Of a DNA stretch of 64,000 nt, positions 10,169-19,969 are shown in pieces (position 1 is the stretch's first letter; each line of letters starts with the position of its first letter). The notes under the pieces were generated by a model. It worked only from the letters and a program-made list of their open reading frames with translations. It ran no database searches and was not told the DNA's origin. The stretch covers positions 124,001 to 188,000 of the forward strand of contig UWYS01000016.1 in NCBI GenBank assembly GCA_900291925.1, given 5' to 3'. The translations under genes were made by a program, and so were the position numbers. Source of the stretch: Thecaphora thlaspeos (taxonomy: Eukaryota; Basidiomycota; Ustilaginomycetes; Urocystidales; Glomosporiaceae).

Positions 10169-12166
10169 TCAAGGCGAAGCACAGAGCGCCTGTAGATCTA
10201 GCAACAGGCCCGACAGCTCCTCCTTTTTCTTCGACGCGGTGACGACGTCCGATTCGACCTTGGCCTTGAACGCTTGGCCCGCCTCGAGCACCTCTAGCAG
10301 CGGCGCTAGGTGCTCTTGCCAGAACTGCGACAGGTGAACCGTCAGCAGCAGGGAGGCGCACAGGCGGTGCAGCGTCTCGTCCGACTCGCCCTCGTTCGTG
10401 ATGGCTTGGGCGAGCGCCGACGCCATCTCCGTCTCCCACTCTTCGCCCATTCGTGACCCCAATGTCGACGGAGCAGCAGGGTCCCGATTGATCCATTCCG
10501 GCCGAAGCTTGTGCTCGTGCAGTGCAATGTTGAAGCTCGATGTGGCAGCCGAGCTGCGCACGCCTGCATCGGGACAGAGCAGCAGCGATGTGATCAGATC
10601 TAGCACCGCCTGTTTCAGCGGCTGGTGGTGCTCAACGGCGTCCATAAAGCGGCCGCTGACGGTGAGATTGCCGAGCAGTCGGGCGGTCGTTAGGTAGGTT
10701 GGCCGTCTCTTTGCTTCCCAATCGCCATCCGAGGCAAGCTGCTGCACCTTGGTCAGGATGACCACCAGTGGCCCGCCTCCAGGCTTGCGAGCGTCATAAA
10801 TCCCGAAAAGCAGTCCGGCCGCGAAGTCATCGACGAGGAGGGCGAGCCGGACCATGTCTATCAGCGGGAACACCTGTTCGACCGGCAGGAGCCTGAGCGC
10901 TGCCGTCGTAGCCTGGTCGAGAGCTTCGAGATGCCGTGCCTCGTACCTTGACCCCTTTGCTACCGGCACCTGCCCATCTGCGTCGAAGCTCGTCTCGAGA
11001 ATTGGGATGACAACGCCCGTCAGGGCTTTGCGTGCGTCCTGAGAGTCGGCCTTGTCGTTGAAGTTCTTAGCCGGGTGCTCTGCAAAGGCCGACTTCAGCT
11101 TCTGCAGCGCCGAACGAAGGTTGGGAACCGCGCGGAATGCGTGCGGCGTCGTGGGGATGAAGCGGAAAGACCTGACGGGACGCCTGAGCTGCATGTGCGG
11201 GTGGAAGGGGTAGACCTCGAACAGCATCAGGTCGATCGACGATCTAAGCTCGCCGATGTTGGCGCCCTTCACCTGGTTGTTGAGCGCGCCGTTGACGTAA
11301 CACGATACCGTCGGCGTAGCAGAGATGGAGCACGACTGCATCAGCGTCTGAGTAGCGGAACCCGAGTCGACCTGGGCGAAGGCGATCCGTTTGTACGCGC
11401 CCGGCTTGCCCTCGGCGACGTGATGGTGGTGCGCGAGGCTGCTGAACTCCGGCTTGACGATACGACAGGGCGGACATGTCTCGGAGGTGAAGAGTACCGC
11501 GACGCAGGGGTATGCCTCAAGGAGCCGGCCCAGGTCGGCTTTTGTGTAGATGTGTCGGACGGGGTCGGCGGAGGATGTGGCTCCCTCGGACGCCTGCATG
11601 GGCTCGTTCCCGGCGTAGGCTCTCGACGCCACCTGGTACAGCAGACTGTTTGCAGGCAATGGTGCTGATCCAGCAGCCGCTCCGATTGTGGTGGAGGCGT
11701 CCGGGCCGCGGAACATGGCCTCGATCCTCGGCTTCATCATTTGGCCAAAGGGCGTCGAGAGGAAGTCGGCGGGCAGGCTGCGAATATGGTCGGGGATATC
11801 GTTGCCGGTAAGGAGCTGGGCAAACTCCTGTGTGAAGTTGTTGCAGTTCCAGCTGAGAAGGTTGTAGTCCTGCGCACGGAACCTGGGCTTGAGATCCTCG
11901 AGGAGGAGCTGCTCGAACGTATCGCGGTCGATGTGGGTCTCGCCGAGCTGGTGGGTCTCGAGCGGCGCTCCATGGTGCGAGGTGCCGGGCGAGACGGTGG
12001 ATACTCCTTGTCCGAAGAAGTACTCGCGGTCCCAGGCTACGATGCTGGTGTGCCAGATGCCGTCCAGCTGGCGGCCGGTCAGGGCCATCGATAGCTGGCG
12101 GGCCAAGCCTTGCGAGAGGTCATAGACGTAGAGGCTGACGGGCCACGTCGGTTCGTCCTGTGTCAT
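10169..12166 (-). CDS. PPPDE peptidase-thioredoxin-PUL domain protein
   Basis: Single exon, 665 residues. An N-terminal PPPDE (DeSI-type deubiquitinating/deSUMOylating) domain covers about residues 8-155, with the catalytic pair visible as His39 in DGIWHTSIVAWD and Cys108 in NLLSWNCNNFTQEF. A thioredoxin-like domain follows at about 203-320 with a CPPC active site at 231-234. The C-terminal half (about 330-665) is alpha-helical and fits a PUL domain, the module by which Doa1/Ufd3/PLAA proteins bind Cdc48/p97. The combination suggests a redox-aware ubiquitin or SUMO protease of the Cdc48 pathway. Catalytic residues are seen; partner and substrate are inferred. Confidence 0.88.
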   Translation of the reverse strand: MTQDEPTWPVSLYVYDLSQGLARQLSMALTGRQLDGIWHTSIVAWDREYFFGQGVSTVSPGTSHHGAPLETHQLGETHIDRDTFEQLLLEDLKPRFRAQDYNLLSWNCNNFTQEFAQLLTGNDIPDHIRSLPADFLSTPFGQMMKPRIEAMFRGPDASTTIGAAAGSAPLPANSLLYQVASRAYAGNEPMQASEGATSSADPVRHIYTKADLGRLLEAYPCVAVLFTSETCPPCRIVKPEFSSLAHHHHVAEGKPGAYKRIAFAQVDSGSATQTLMQSCSISATPTVSCYVNGALNNQVKGANIGELRSSIDLMLFEVYPFHPHMQLRRPVRSFRFIPTTPHAFRAVPNLRSALQKLKSAFAEHPAKNFNDKADSQDARKALTGVVIPILETSFDADGQVPVAKGSRYEARHLEALDQATTAALRLLPVEQVFPLIDMVRLALLVDDFAAGLLFGIYDARKPGGGPLVVILTKVQQLASDGDWEAKRRPTYLTTARLLGNLTVSGRFMDAVEHHQPLKQAVLDLITSLLLCPDAGVRSSAATSSFNIALHEHKLRPEWINRDPAAPSTLGSRMGEEWETEMASALAQAITNEGESDETLHRLCASLLLTVHLSQFWQEHLAPLLEVLEAGQAFKAKVESDVVTASKKKEELSGLLLDLQALCASP

Positions 12167-12831
12167 TGTCGGGGAGCTCAGGGTAGCTTGTCGAATGCAG
12201 GTGGGTCAAGGCCAAGGGTGTGGAGGCAGTACAAAAGATGGCGAAAGGGTACGTTGGCAGCGCTAGATGGCGTGAGGGGTGGAGGACGAGGCGAAGGCCT
12301 CGCTGGCCCAGAAGTGCGGAAGCGGCCCAGCCAGGGTCCGTTGACGCGGCCTCCACCTGGACGCCAGCCGCCGGACGCCCACTTTTCCATCCCGACTCAA
12401 AGGCCGCTTTCTCACCCTCCACGCATATGGCACGACCAGGGAGTGATAAGCTGAGAGATGCCTGCAGAAGGTGGGATGCGACGGCATTGGTCTCGGCTTG
12501 CACCTCGTGGTGTTCAAGTTGTTGCTACAGCTTCTACTTTGCCTACACTGTTACTAGTACAAGACTCGATGATACACGGCCAGCCAGTGACGTGGGGCCT
12601 GCTCGATTTAAAGCCGAGGGGAACACCGAGGAAAGGATGATGGGGTGCCGGCGGCGTCGTGCAACGACAACGCAGACCGAGCCTTCAAGGGAGGCTCTGA
12701 GAGAGGGGCTTACGGTGGACGTTCTGTGCAGTCTTTCCGGGCAACGGTGACGGGCATGCAAAGGGGCGACTACTCGCTTCGAGGCATAGTGGTATAGGGG
12801 TGAACGGCAAGAACAGCGAGTGCAGAAGGCC
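12167..12831. other. Intergenic region
   Basis: Between the start of the PPPDE-Trx-PUL gene and the stop of the bHLH gene. It should hold the promoter of the former and the 3' flank of the latter. No gene or strong motif seen. Confidence 0.6.
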
Positions 12832-14286
12832 TCAGGGGCGATTCGGGGCCAGGGTCGGCTTGTCCGTCCTTAGCAGCGTCGGAAAGGCGCGCGCCACATC
12901 CTCGGGGCATACAGCCGCCGCCATCTGGCTCGAGTCCTCGCCGGGTTGGTCGGCGAGGAGAAAAGGGAGGCCGTCGCTTCGTTCGGAGGAAAATTCAAAG
13001 CCTTGCTCGAAGAAGTCGCCGTCGGGGATAAAGGCAAAGTCAACGGCTGGCGCAGTGCTTCTTAGGAGCTCGAGTGACTCGTCGCCGTCCAGCTCGAGCG
13101 TGTGTTTGCCGGTCGGAGGCGTGAGCGTAGTCTCGTCGACTTGGTAGAGGGTATAGGCACGATCGACTTCATTTCCGCCCTTGTCGCGATCGCAGCTCGC
13201 CTCGTAGAGCTGGGCTGCGTCTTGGATCTCGAGATGCGACGACAGCAGCGCAAAGGGGTCGGCTTCGAAGCTGTCCAAGAGCGACCTTTGCGCCATCAGC
13301 GATTCAGGTCCGAGGCCCAGCCTCGCCGCACCGTTGTGGTCAAACTGCAGAGATTGCGGGGGCGAAGACCACGAGCTCGGCGGCAGAAACTGCCCGTGGG
13401 AGAGCCCGGCGAGGTCAAACGAGTTCAGCAGATCCCTTGGACCCACGTCGCTGCCAAAGTAGCCTGGATCGTCGTGACTCGGCCAGCCAGAGGGCGGCGC
13501 CGCGTTCCACCCCGGCGCCATCGCCGTGTCCTTGAACGGCGAAGACGCTTCGTTGAAGCCAACCTCGGTGTGGGGCGTGCTGCCGGCGTCGGAGCTATGG
13601 TCGTGGAGGTTGGCCTGGTCGATGAGCTCGCCAAAACGGGTCGTGTGGCTGTCGGCAGAGCTCGGCGCCGGCGACGCCTCCCTGAACGCGCTGGTGCCGA
13701 CGCTGGCACTGGAGCTGTTGCTGGACGCCCCCCTCGCCGCTGCCGCTGCCGCTGCCGCATGCGAATGTGCTGCTGCGCTGGTGAGGATGTTTGCCGCCGT
13801 GCTGTGGTTCGCCAGCAGCTCGAGCTGCCGGCTGAGGTGTTGCAGCCTCTCCTCCTGCTGGAGATGATAGACGATGCTCGCCTTGACAATCTCGCCCTTG
13901 GTAGGTTTCCTGCCCTGCGCGATCGCCTCTTGCAGCTGTGGGATGAGGCCTGCGAGCTCGTTGAAGCGTTCGTTCATCGCCTCCCTGCGCTCCCTTTCGA
14001 TGGTGCTGTGGCTGGCTTTGGACGAGGGTGATAGCTCGCTCCGCCTCTTGCGCTTCGCCGGCCGCGCCTGGATCACCGAGGGGGTCGATGGGGACGACGT
14101 CGACGCAGCGGCTAACGAGGAAGCGGCAGCGCTCTCGGACGACTCAGGGCTACCCCGCTCCGCAAGGCGCGTGACGCTAGATCCGGGAGATCGACCTCTG
14201 GTAGGGGTATCGGACGGCGAGGTCGAACGAGAGATCGAGCGCTGGCGAGCCTTGGCGGCCTGCTGGCTCTTCTTGGTAGCTACCAT
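12832..14286 (-). CDS. bHLH transcription factor
   Basis: Single exon, 484 residues from the ATG at 14286; the frame stays open upstream but has no earlier ATG. A Ser-rich N-terminus ends in a basic nuclear-localisation patch (AKRKRRSE), followed by the basic helix-loop-helix at about residues 92-155: SHSTIERERREAMNERF, then FNELAGLIPQL, a short loop, and KGEIVKASIVYHLQQEERL running on into a leucine-rich helix. The His-Glu-Arg triad of the basic region is present, the pattern of E-box (CACGTG-type) binders. The rest is low-complexity (a run of Ala near 185) with an acidic C-terminal half that could activate transcription. Target genes are unknown. Confidence 0.88.
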   Translation of the reverse strand: MVATKKSQQAAKARQRSISRSTSPSDTPTRGRSPGSSVTRLAERGSPESSESAAASSLAAASTSSPSTPSVIQARPAKRKRRSELSPSSKASHSTIERERREAMNERFNELAGLIPQLQEAIAQGRKPTKGEIVKASIVYHLQQEERLQHLSRQLELLANHSTAANILTSAAAHSHAAAAAAAARGASSNSSSASVGTSAFREASPAPSSADSHTTRFGELIDQANLHDHSSDAGSTPHTEVGFNEASSPFKDTAMAPGWNAAPPSGWPSHDDPGYFGSDVGPRDLLNSFDLAGLSHGQFLPPSSWSSPPQSLQFDHNGAARLGLGPESLMAQRSLLDSFEADPFALLSSHLEIQDAAQLYEASCDRDKGGNEVDRAYTLYQVDETTLTPPTGKHTLELDGDESLELLRSTAPAVDFAFIPDGDFFEQGFEFSSERSDGLPFLLADQPGEDSSQMAAAVCPEDVARAFPTLLRTDKPTLAPNRP

Positions 14287-14470
14287 TGTGAGTTTGTGAT
14301 AGTGGTGGTGCTTGGATCCTTGCGAAACTTGCTGATAACTAGTAAGGCCTGGTCTCGATGGAAAGAGGTTGCCGGTCCGAAGACTTGTGCCGTGTGCAGC
14401 CAATATGCCGGATCTCGGGGCGGTGAATGCAGATGAAGGGTCGGGGCGTGTGCAGTGGCGGTATCTTGTG

Positions 14471-14501
14471 GAGCTGGAGCTGGAGCTGGAGCTGGAGCTG
14501 G
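14471..14501. repeat. (GAGCTG)5 microsatellite
   Basis: Hexamer GAGCTG repeated five times in the leader side of the bHLH gene. Confidence 0.9.
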
Positions 14502-14847
14502 GATGTGTCGTGATCGCGTTCGTAGATGGAGTGAGTGAGTGTGTGTGTGTGTGTGCGTATGTGGCAGAGGTCGTAACAGTCAGTCGGAAGGCGGAAGGCG
14601 GAGAGGGGGAAGAGGCGGGCGGTGCGGTGGTCCCTTGGTCGACAAGGTGGTTGGTGGGAAGGGAGCTAGGAAGGCAGAAAGCTAGGGCAGAAGGACGGCC
14701 CTGGATGAGGGACTCAGCTCGTCGAAGAAGGTAAAGGGGCGCCGGGGGAAGGCGATATGAAGCAGTACAGTGGTGAGTACAGCACTGCACTACACCCGTA
14801 CATATGTAAGTCTCCGGCCACTTGTCCTCGGATGGCGAAGTACAACA

Positions 14848-15067
14848 TACTGTACAAGCAGCACAGCGCTACTGTATGTAGCTTAGCTTTTAGCTCGCTC
14901 CCCGCTCCCTAGTCTGTATGTTCTGTACGCACTGTACTGTAATCTGTAACTACATACCGTTTTGTACTGTCTGCTAGTACATTACTTACGCAGAAGGGCA
15001 GCTGCACACTAGGCGAACAAGCAGCAGCATCAGCGCGCCTTGACGCCGGGCGCGGGCGCATACAGTA
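14848..15067. promoter_or_regulatory. Cluster of TACTGTA/TACAGTA heptamers
   Basis: Four exact copies (14848-14854, 14870-14876, 14935-14941, 15061-15067) plus several partial GTACAG/CTGTAC copies within 220 bases, about 560-780 bases upstream of the bHLH start. The same heptamer occurs singly in other intergenic regions of the window. No known factor is assigned. Confidence 0.35.
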
Positions 15068-16629
15068 TGTAAGAGGCAGATAAAGCACACCAAGAGTAGC
15101 AGACTAAGTAGTGTAGTCCTGTAGACAAAGGGCACGAACGTTTCTTGGCTTCAGCCGCCAAGCTACCCAGCCAAGCAGGCAAGGCTGCTGGAATCCAGCT
15201 GTTGAAGCGAACAAGGGGGCCCGAAAAGGATGATTGGAGGTGGCGGGGGCCGAAAGACGAGGTATAGGGGTCCAGCTGTTGGAATCTGCAGCCTAGCCTG
15301 GCTTTCAATGAGGCACCAGGTTGCGAGGATCTCCTCACCGCTAGCTCTGCCGCGCATGGTCAGGGCTGCTGGAGGAGGTCTACCGCGCCTCCGGACCTTG
15401 CGTTACGGCTTCACCCGAGCACCGCCACGCTACCTGTGGCTCACGTACTTAGCTGGTTCGCCATGGCCCAAACATGGAATGACCGGAAATCGTGAGAGGA
15501 CCAGGCACGAGTGTGGTGGACGAGCCTCTCCTCTACATATCCTGTCGCCGATAAGCGCAAAGGTCGGAGTGGCGTACTCTAGCGCCAATATTTGTCGATG
15601 GACGCGGCCTGGATCAAGATGACGCGAACACGGAGCCGAGGTGTGTGCCCGAAGGCTCATTCACAAACCTGGCCAGCTCGAGACGAGCCCGCCGGATCCG
15701 AGCGCTCGCCGTCGAGCAACTGCCAGCACACACACCCACATGCGCCACGTCATTTGTCTCCTCGTTACTTGTCATGTGCTCCTTCTCCTTCTCCATTCCC
15801 TTCGTCAAGACTCCCCTTCTCGACTCGTTCCTCGTCTTCCTCCCTTTTCTTCCCCACCCACCCTCTCCTCGTCTCGTGACGGCGTTGCCGCCGCTGCCGC
15901 TCGACAGCCCTTTGTACTTGGCTCAAGCTTACATCAATGCCGCTCCCGGCAAAAAGTCGTCCCTTGCTCTCAGCTTCTGGAATTGCCGTAGCAAACCATG
16001 GTAACGTGTGACTGCCTGGACGGTACTTGTCATCGCCAGGTACAGTGTAGATGGAGACACTGATTCCCGCTGTCCGAGAGCGCCAGCAGACATTCGAGCA
16101 CTCATGTCATAGTTATGTACCGCCTTCTCTCCGGCTCGATACATAATGAGTATGGTCCCAGCATTGTGGTCGGCGAGGCGAATCTGCCAAACTCGCCACG
16201 TCTGGCCGCTCATAGCCCTCGTCCAACGCTTCAGGCAAGGTGCAGCGAGCGACTTCACTATTTTGCTGAAACAACTTCATGCGATGACCTGGCCTGCACT
16301 CGGGGTCGTCATACGACGAGCCATTTCCTCTCAAGTAGTTTCTCTCTCTCTCTCTCTCCTGTGGCGCGCGTCAGGTGGCAATGGCATTGTTGCCACCCGT
16401 TCCAGCATGCCGCCGCTTGGACCTCCTCTTAGCTGCATTCGGTTAGCTTCATGAATACTCTCTCAGCAGTGCAAGGTACTGTGTGGCGTAGGTAGCTGGT
16501 CTATCGGCTTCTTTGCCCAGGGAGCTAGAGACCGAAAGCTTATTGCTTGCCTGAGCCCGTCTCGGAGTGGTCAAGGTGAACAGCTACCTCCTTGGCGTGA
16601 AGCAGCGAAGAGTGACTTGCAGTATATGC

Positions 16630-16667
16630 AAAAACAAAAAAAAAAACAAAAAAAAACAAAAAAAAAG
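16630..16667. repeat. A-rich tract with spaced C
   Basis: Runs of 8-10 A separated by single C bases. No target-site duplication or retroelement body is visible next to it, so it is listed only as a simple repeat. Confidence 0.8.
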
Positions 16668-17065
16668 CGACAATTGGGGCTATAAAATGGAACAAGAGGC
16701 GGACGAAACGGGTAAAGTGGGTGATAGTGAAAGAAGAGACTGTCAAGCAGGGCTGACGGGCCAGATGACCCTCGGTCAGGTCGACCAACAAGGGGTCCGC
16801 CCATTTGCAGTGCATGGTGCGGAACGGCAAAGGAAGGGAAAATTAAAAGGTCGAGGTGGAACGGGATGCTGACGATGGATGTCGATATCGAGCCTTGGAC
16901 GGGTGAGTTTCGAACACTTCGGTCAAGCAAATAAAGCTGAAACCGCACTGACAGAGGCAAGCAGTGGAGATGATACAAGTTTTGTTGACGAAATCAGAGG
17001 CGGCCAAAAGTGTGTGTGTACAAGAGGAGCCCACGCGGCCTTCAGCAAGGATGTTGCGTGGTAGC

Positions 17066-17510
17066 TCAGGCTTTGTCGTCCTCCCCCTTAATATCCCGCT
17101 GGGCGTCTGTGTCGTGCTGCTCTCCCTCTTTGACTTCATCCTCTTCCTTCTGTTCAGTCTTCCTTGCCCTCTTCCTCGCCTTGCCCGCTTTTGGATTGGA
17201 CTGTTTCTTCTCACCAGAATGACCATCTTCCTTTACCCAGTTGCCGACAAGCTCATGGATCTTATGGTGAAGGGCAGCCAGCCTCATTTTGCACGATCTG
17301 TTTAATGAAAGAACACCTGACGTGATCAAGAACAGCCTCTGGACGCAGGAGGGACAGAGAAAGAACGCATTCTTACTTCGGAGTTCGACCGAGCTTGGCG
17401 GCGGCGACGACTTGAGCCGGTGCTGCCTTGCGTTTTTAGGCGTGATGGAAAAGAACGACGCACTCGGCCTTTGTCCAGGGCTCAGGAGTGGCGCGTGATG
17501 TGTTGGCCAT
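17066..17510 (-). pseudogene. Myb/SANT-like small protein, family member A, stop-interrupted
   Basis: Leftmost of four paralogues. Exons 17377-17510 and 17297-17066 around a 79-base GT-AG intron at the same phase-2 position as in the other members. Exon 1 reads MANTSRATPEPWTKAE, then VVLFHHA, then TAA (17436-17438) where paralogues have Tyr or His, and then continues in frame to LGRTPK. Exon 2 gives RTPKSCKMRLAALHHKI across the junction, close to a Myb recognition helix, followed by a GNWVKEDG segment, a Lys/Arg patch (KARKRARK) and an acidic tail. If the stop is real the product is 24 residues; otherwise the full frame is 121 codons. Everything outside the stop is intact, so a recent mutation, readthrough or a sequence error are all possible. 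Confidence 0.6.
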
Positions 17511-17610
17511 CGTGTGTAAACCAGACTGAGACGAGGACACTTGGCTTGTACCCTTAAATGCTGAATGAGAAGTGGCGATGGTTCGCCAACGAAGGCCGTT
17601 GCATGGCGGC

Positions 17611-18039
17611 TCAATCGTCGTCCTGCTCTCCCTTCGCCTCCTGATCAATTTCCTCCGCGTCCTGCCGTTCGATGACCTTCGCCCTTTTCCTCGGCCTGCT
17701 CGCCTCGGGAGCTGAGCCGCTCTTCTGAGGGACAGATTTGCTCTTCTCGGTGGCGTTGGCGTCCGCTAAAATATCATCAAGACTTCAACAGATGGCTGTC
17801 ACCTTGTGTGCACAGGACCTGGTCGGCGCAACGGATTGAAGACCTGTAGGTTAGCGGTAGCTTTTCAATAGCGTGCTGGAACGGGTGTGCGGTTGTAAAT
17901 GGACTTACTTTGGGGTGCGTTCCAGGAAGGCGGCTGTGTCCTTCAGGGATATGGTCTTGCGCTCATGGGCCTGGTGGAAGAGATAGACCACCCCATCCCT
18001 GGTCCAGGGCCTGTGAGCGGGGCGGATCGTGTTGGACAT
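17611..18039 (-). CDS. Myb/SANT-like small protein, family member B
   Basis: Exon 1 (18039-17909) begins MSNTIRPAHRPWTRDG and continues with VVYLFHQAHERKTISLKD and LERTPK, the family's first two helices. The donor GTAAGT sits at the shared phase-2 position. I propose exon 2 at 17843-17803 and exon 3 at 17765-17611, which keep the frame and end in a basic patch (SRPRKRAKV) and acidic tail as in the paralogues, for 108 residues. The second intron would be only 37 bases, very short for a fungus, and the third helix is poorly conserved here, so the 3' half may be mis-modelled or decayed. Its ATG is 101 bases upstream of the reading start of member A on the same strand. Confidence 0.55.
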
Positions 18040-18501
18040 TGTATATTTGAGTGGTTTCGTGCGATGGATGATATTTAAGGTATCTCGAGCGTGGCACTGT
18101 GAGGGTGATTCCGACAATTCGAGAATGCACTGTGATGGTCTGATACGATGACGATGAGATCGACGGTGGAGGGTGGAGAGTAGAGAGGGAGACACGGTGT
18201 AGATGGAGTCAAGGAAGGAAGCACGGCGCGACAAATTCTGGCAGGTTTCGTGCTACCAGCTTTCTGTCCCTCACCCCATCAAGACCTCTCAACATCCCCC
18301 GCTTCTCGACACGACTCTCTGGTGTGGAGACACGCAAGCAGGCGGGCGAGCAGAAAGTCAAGGGCGGAAGACATACCGCAAGTTAGGGTGTAACAAAATT
18401 GGGAGGAGCCCTTGCGTCTACAAGCGACTTTGTTGCCTCTTCCGCCCGCTGCTACGCGGCAGGCCGTGTCGCCCAGAACTTTCCAGCCTTTTGATTGGGA
18501 A
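18040..18501. other. Divergent promoter region of Myb/SANT-like family
   Basis: 462 bases between the divergent starts of members B and C. Presumed bidirectional promoter. No motif singled out. Confidence 0.5.
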
Positions 18502-19103
18502 ATGATTGTGCCCTCGTCCTTTGAGTCTTCGGCTTTTTGCTTCTTTGAGTCTCGCTCCTTGACACGTTCGAGATCCTTGAGTAGCGGACTCAACCGCCAA
18601 GCAGGGCAGCCGTCTGCTGTCTCCTCGCTCCGCCCCGCCAATAGGCCCTGGACAAAGGCCGAAGTCGTGTACCTATTTCACCAAGCATATGAGCACAAGA
18701 CTGTCTCAGCCAAAGAGGCTGCTGCTCACCTGGACCGCACGCCAAGGTGAGCAGAATCCCGCCCTTTCCCCAGGGTTTTCAAGGCGATTGCTGATTAGCA
18801 AATTCTTGCCCCTGTCTGCGTCACCACAGGTTGTGCATCCTCAAAGTCGTGTCCTTGCACGCTGTCGTTGGCAATTTGATTGCAAGTTGGGTCAAAAGGG
18901 ACATTCCCTCTGGCGAAAAGGGCAGACCCGCTTCAAATTTGAAGAGGGGGAGGAAGAGGCCCAGAAAAAGCGAGCTGGAGGAGGAGGAGGAGGGGGAGGC
19001 CAAGTCGGACGAGAAAGGAGAGCAACAGGCCGAAGTTGGCAAGCGCGCCATGGAAGGCAAAGAGGGCGAGGAAGATGATACCCGAACTACCGTCAATACG
19101 TAG
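18502..19103 (+). CDS. Myb/SANT-like small protein, family member C
   Basis: Exons 18502-18746 and 18830-19103, 172 residues. The conserved core is RPANRPWTKAEVVYLFHQAY, then EHKTVSAKEAAAHLDRTPR and, across the phase-2 intron, LCILKVVSLHAVVGNLIASW. This has the Trp, acidic and hydrophobic spacing of a single Myb/SANT repeat (three helices, the intron falling before helix 3). A GRKRPRKSE nuclear-signal-like patch and a Glu-rich tail follow. The start is uncertain: at the place where the paralogues have their ATG this gene has GTC, so I used the in-frame ATG 46 codons further upstream. Function probably nuclear and DNA- or chromatin-associated, inferred from fold and basic patch only. Confidence 0.6.
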
Positions 19104-19516
19104 GCTTGTTGAAGCTCTGATGGCGAGGGCTCCTCCATCACCAGATGTCTGTCCATTTACCCACATTGACACACAGGAGCATTTCCCTGCGGCTCAATTG
19201 AAAGAAACCTTCGTTCCTTTGCATTTGCAGTGCCTCGCTTTGCCGCCCAAAGCAAGTAATCGGAATGACTCACCATTGTCGACACCCGTCTTTTTCGTCC
19301 GCCTTGGCGGATTGGCTTCCTGGGCCCTTTCCCGCACCTCCTCATCTCAGAAAGGGAACGTGCTTGACACCTCCTCTGATCCGCCGACCGGCCTCCTTCT
19401 CCGACCATCACTTTCTCCATCCGCTTTGTTGCTCGCTTCTCTCTTCTCTTCCTGGCGATTTAGAAATTTTAGAAACACGAAAGCAACTCTTCTACCCACA
19501 CACCCACCGACGAACA
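19104..19516. other. Intergenic between family members C and D
   Basis: 413 bases, pyrimidine-rich towards the ATG of member D. Nothing recognised other than presumed promoter. Confidence 0.5.
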
Positions 19517-19969
19517 ATGTCTAAAACTTGCGCTACCGGACGAACCTGGACCAAGGACGAGATCATGTACCTCTTCCACCTTATCTACCCTCGCAGACCG
19601 CTCCCCGCCAAAGAAGCTGCTGCTCACCTAGAACAATCCTCGATGTGAGCTCCCACTGTCACCGGCGCTCTGTTCCGCAACTCTTCTCTTACACCAAAGC
19701 TGACGATCGTTGCTGTACGACACAGGTCTGTTGTAATGAAGACAAACGCCCTCAGTAAGGCTATAGATAAGCTGGTTGGTGGCTGGACAAATGAGGGAAC
19801 AAGCTACCAGTCGAAAGTGACCGGATCCAGGCCCAGAAAGAGGCAGAAGATGAACGAGGAGCCGGTGACGGAGAGCGAGGAGCGTTCGGAGGAGAAAGAG
19901 GAGCACTGCAAGCGCACAGAGAAGAATAAAGCGATAAGAGAGCAGGATACCAAGACGGACGCGGTGTGA
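19517..19969 (+). CDS. Myb/SANT-like small protein, family member D
   Basis: Exons 19517-19644 and 19726-19969, 123 residues, intron 81 bases in the family's phase-2 position. The core reads MSKTCATGRTWTKDEIMYLF, then PAKEAAAHLEQSS, then MKTNALSKAIDKLVGGW. It is the most divergent member: the RTP motif before the third helix is replaced by QSS. A basic patch (SRPRKRQK) and a Glu/Lys-rich tail follow. Same orientation as member C, 413 bases downstream of it. No named family recognised. Confidence 0.62.

Larger units (their letters stand above)
14287..17065. other. Long intergenic region with repeats and TACTGTA cluster
   Basis: No supported gene. Upstream of the bHLH gene come five GAGCTG copies (about 14471-14501), a GT-rich tract near 14538-14556, then a TACTGTA/TACAGTA cluster (14848-15067). 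An A-rich tract with regularly spaced C residues lies at 16630-16667. TATA-like TATAAAAT follows at 16681-16688. Several short open frames here have no coding character. Confidence 0.55.

Noticed and set aside
13102..14031. 309-codon open frame on the plus strand
   Set aside because: Antisense to the bHLH gene; Arg-rich shadow.
3600..15000. Nitrogen-utilisation gene cluster
   Set aside because: Permease and urea transporter are neighbours, but the following genes (PPPDE-PUL, bHLH) have no evident nitrogen role and the related genes are tens of kilobases away.
16630..16667. Retroposon poly(A) tail
   Set aside because: No element body, no target-site duplication and no coding remnant next to it.
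16540..16978. Minus-strand frames with long Phe runs
   Set aside because: Come from the A-rich simple repeat at 16630-16667; not conserved text.
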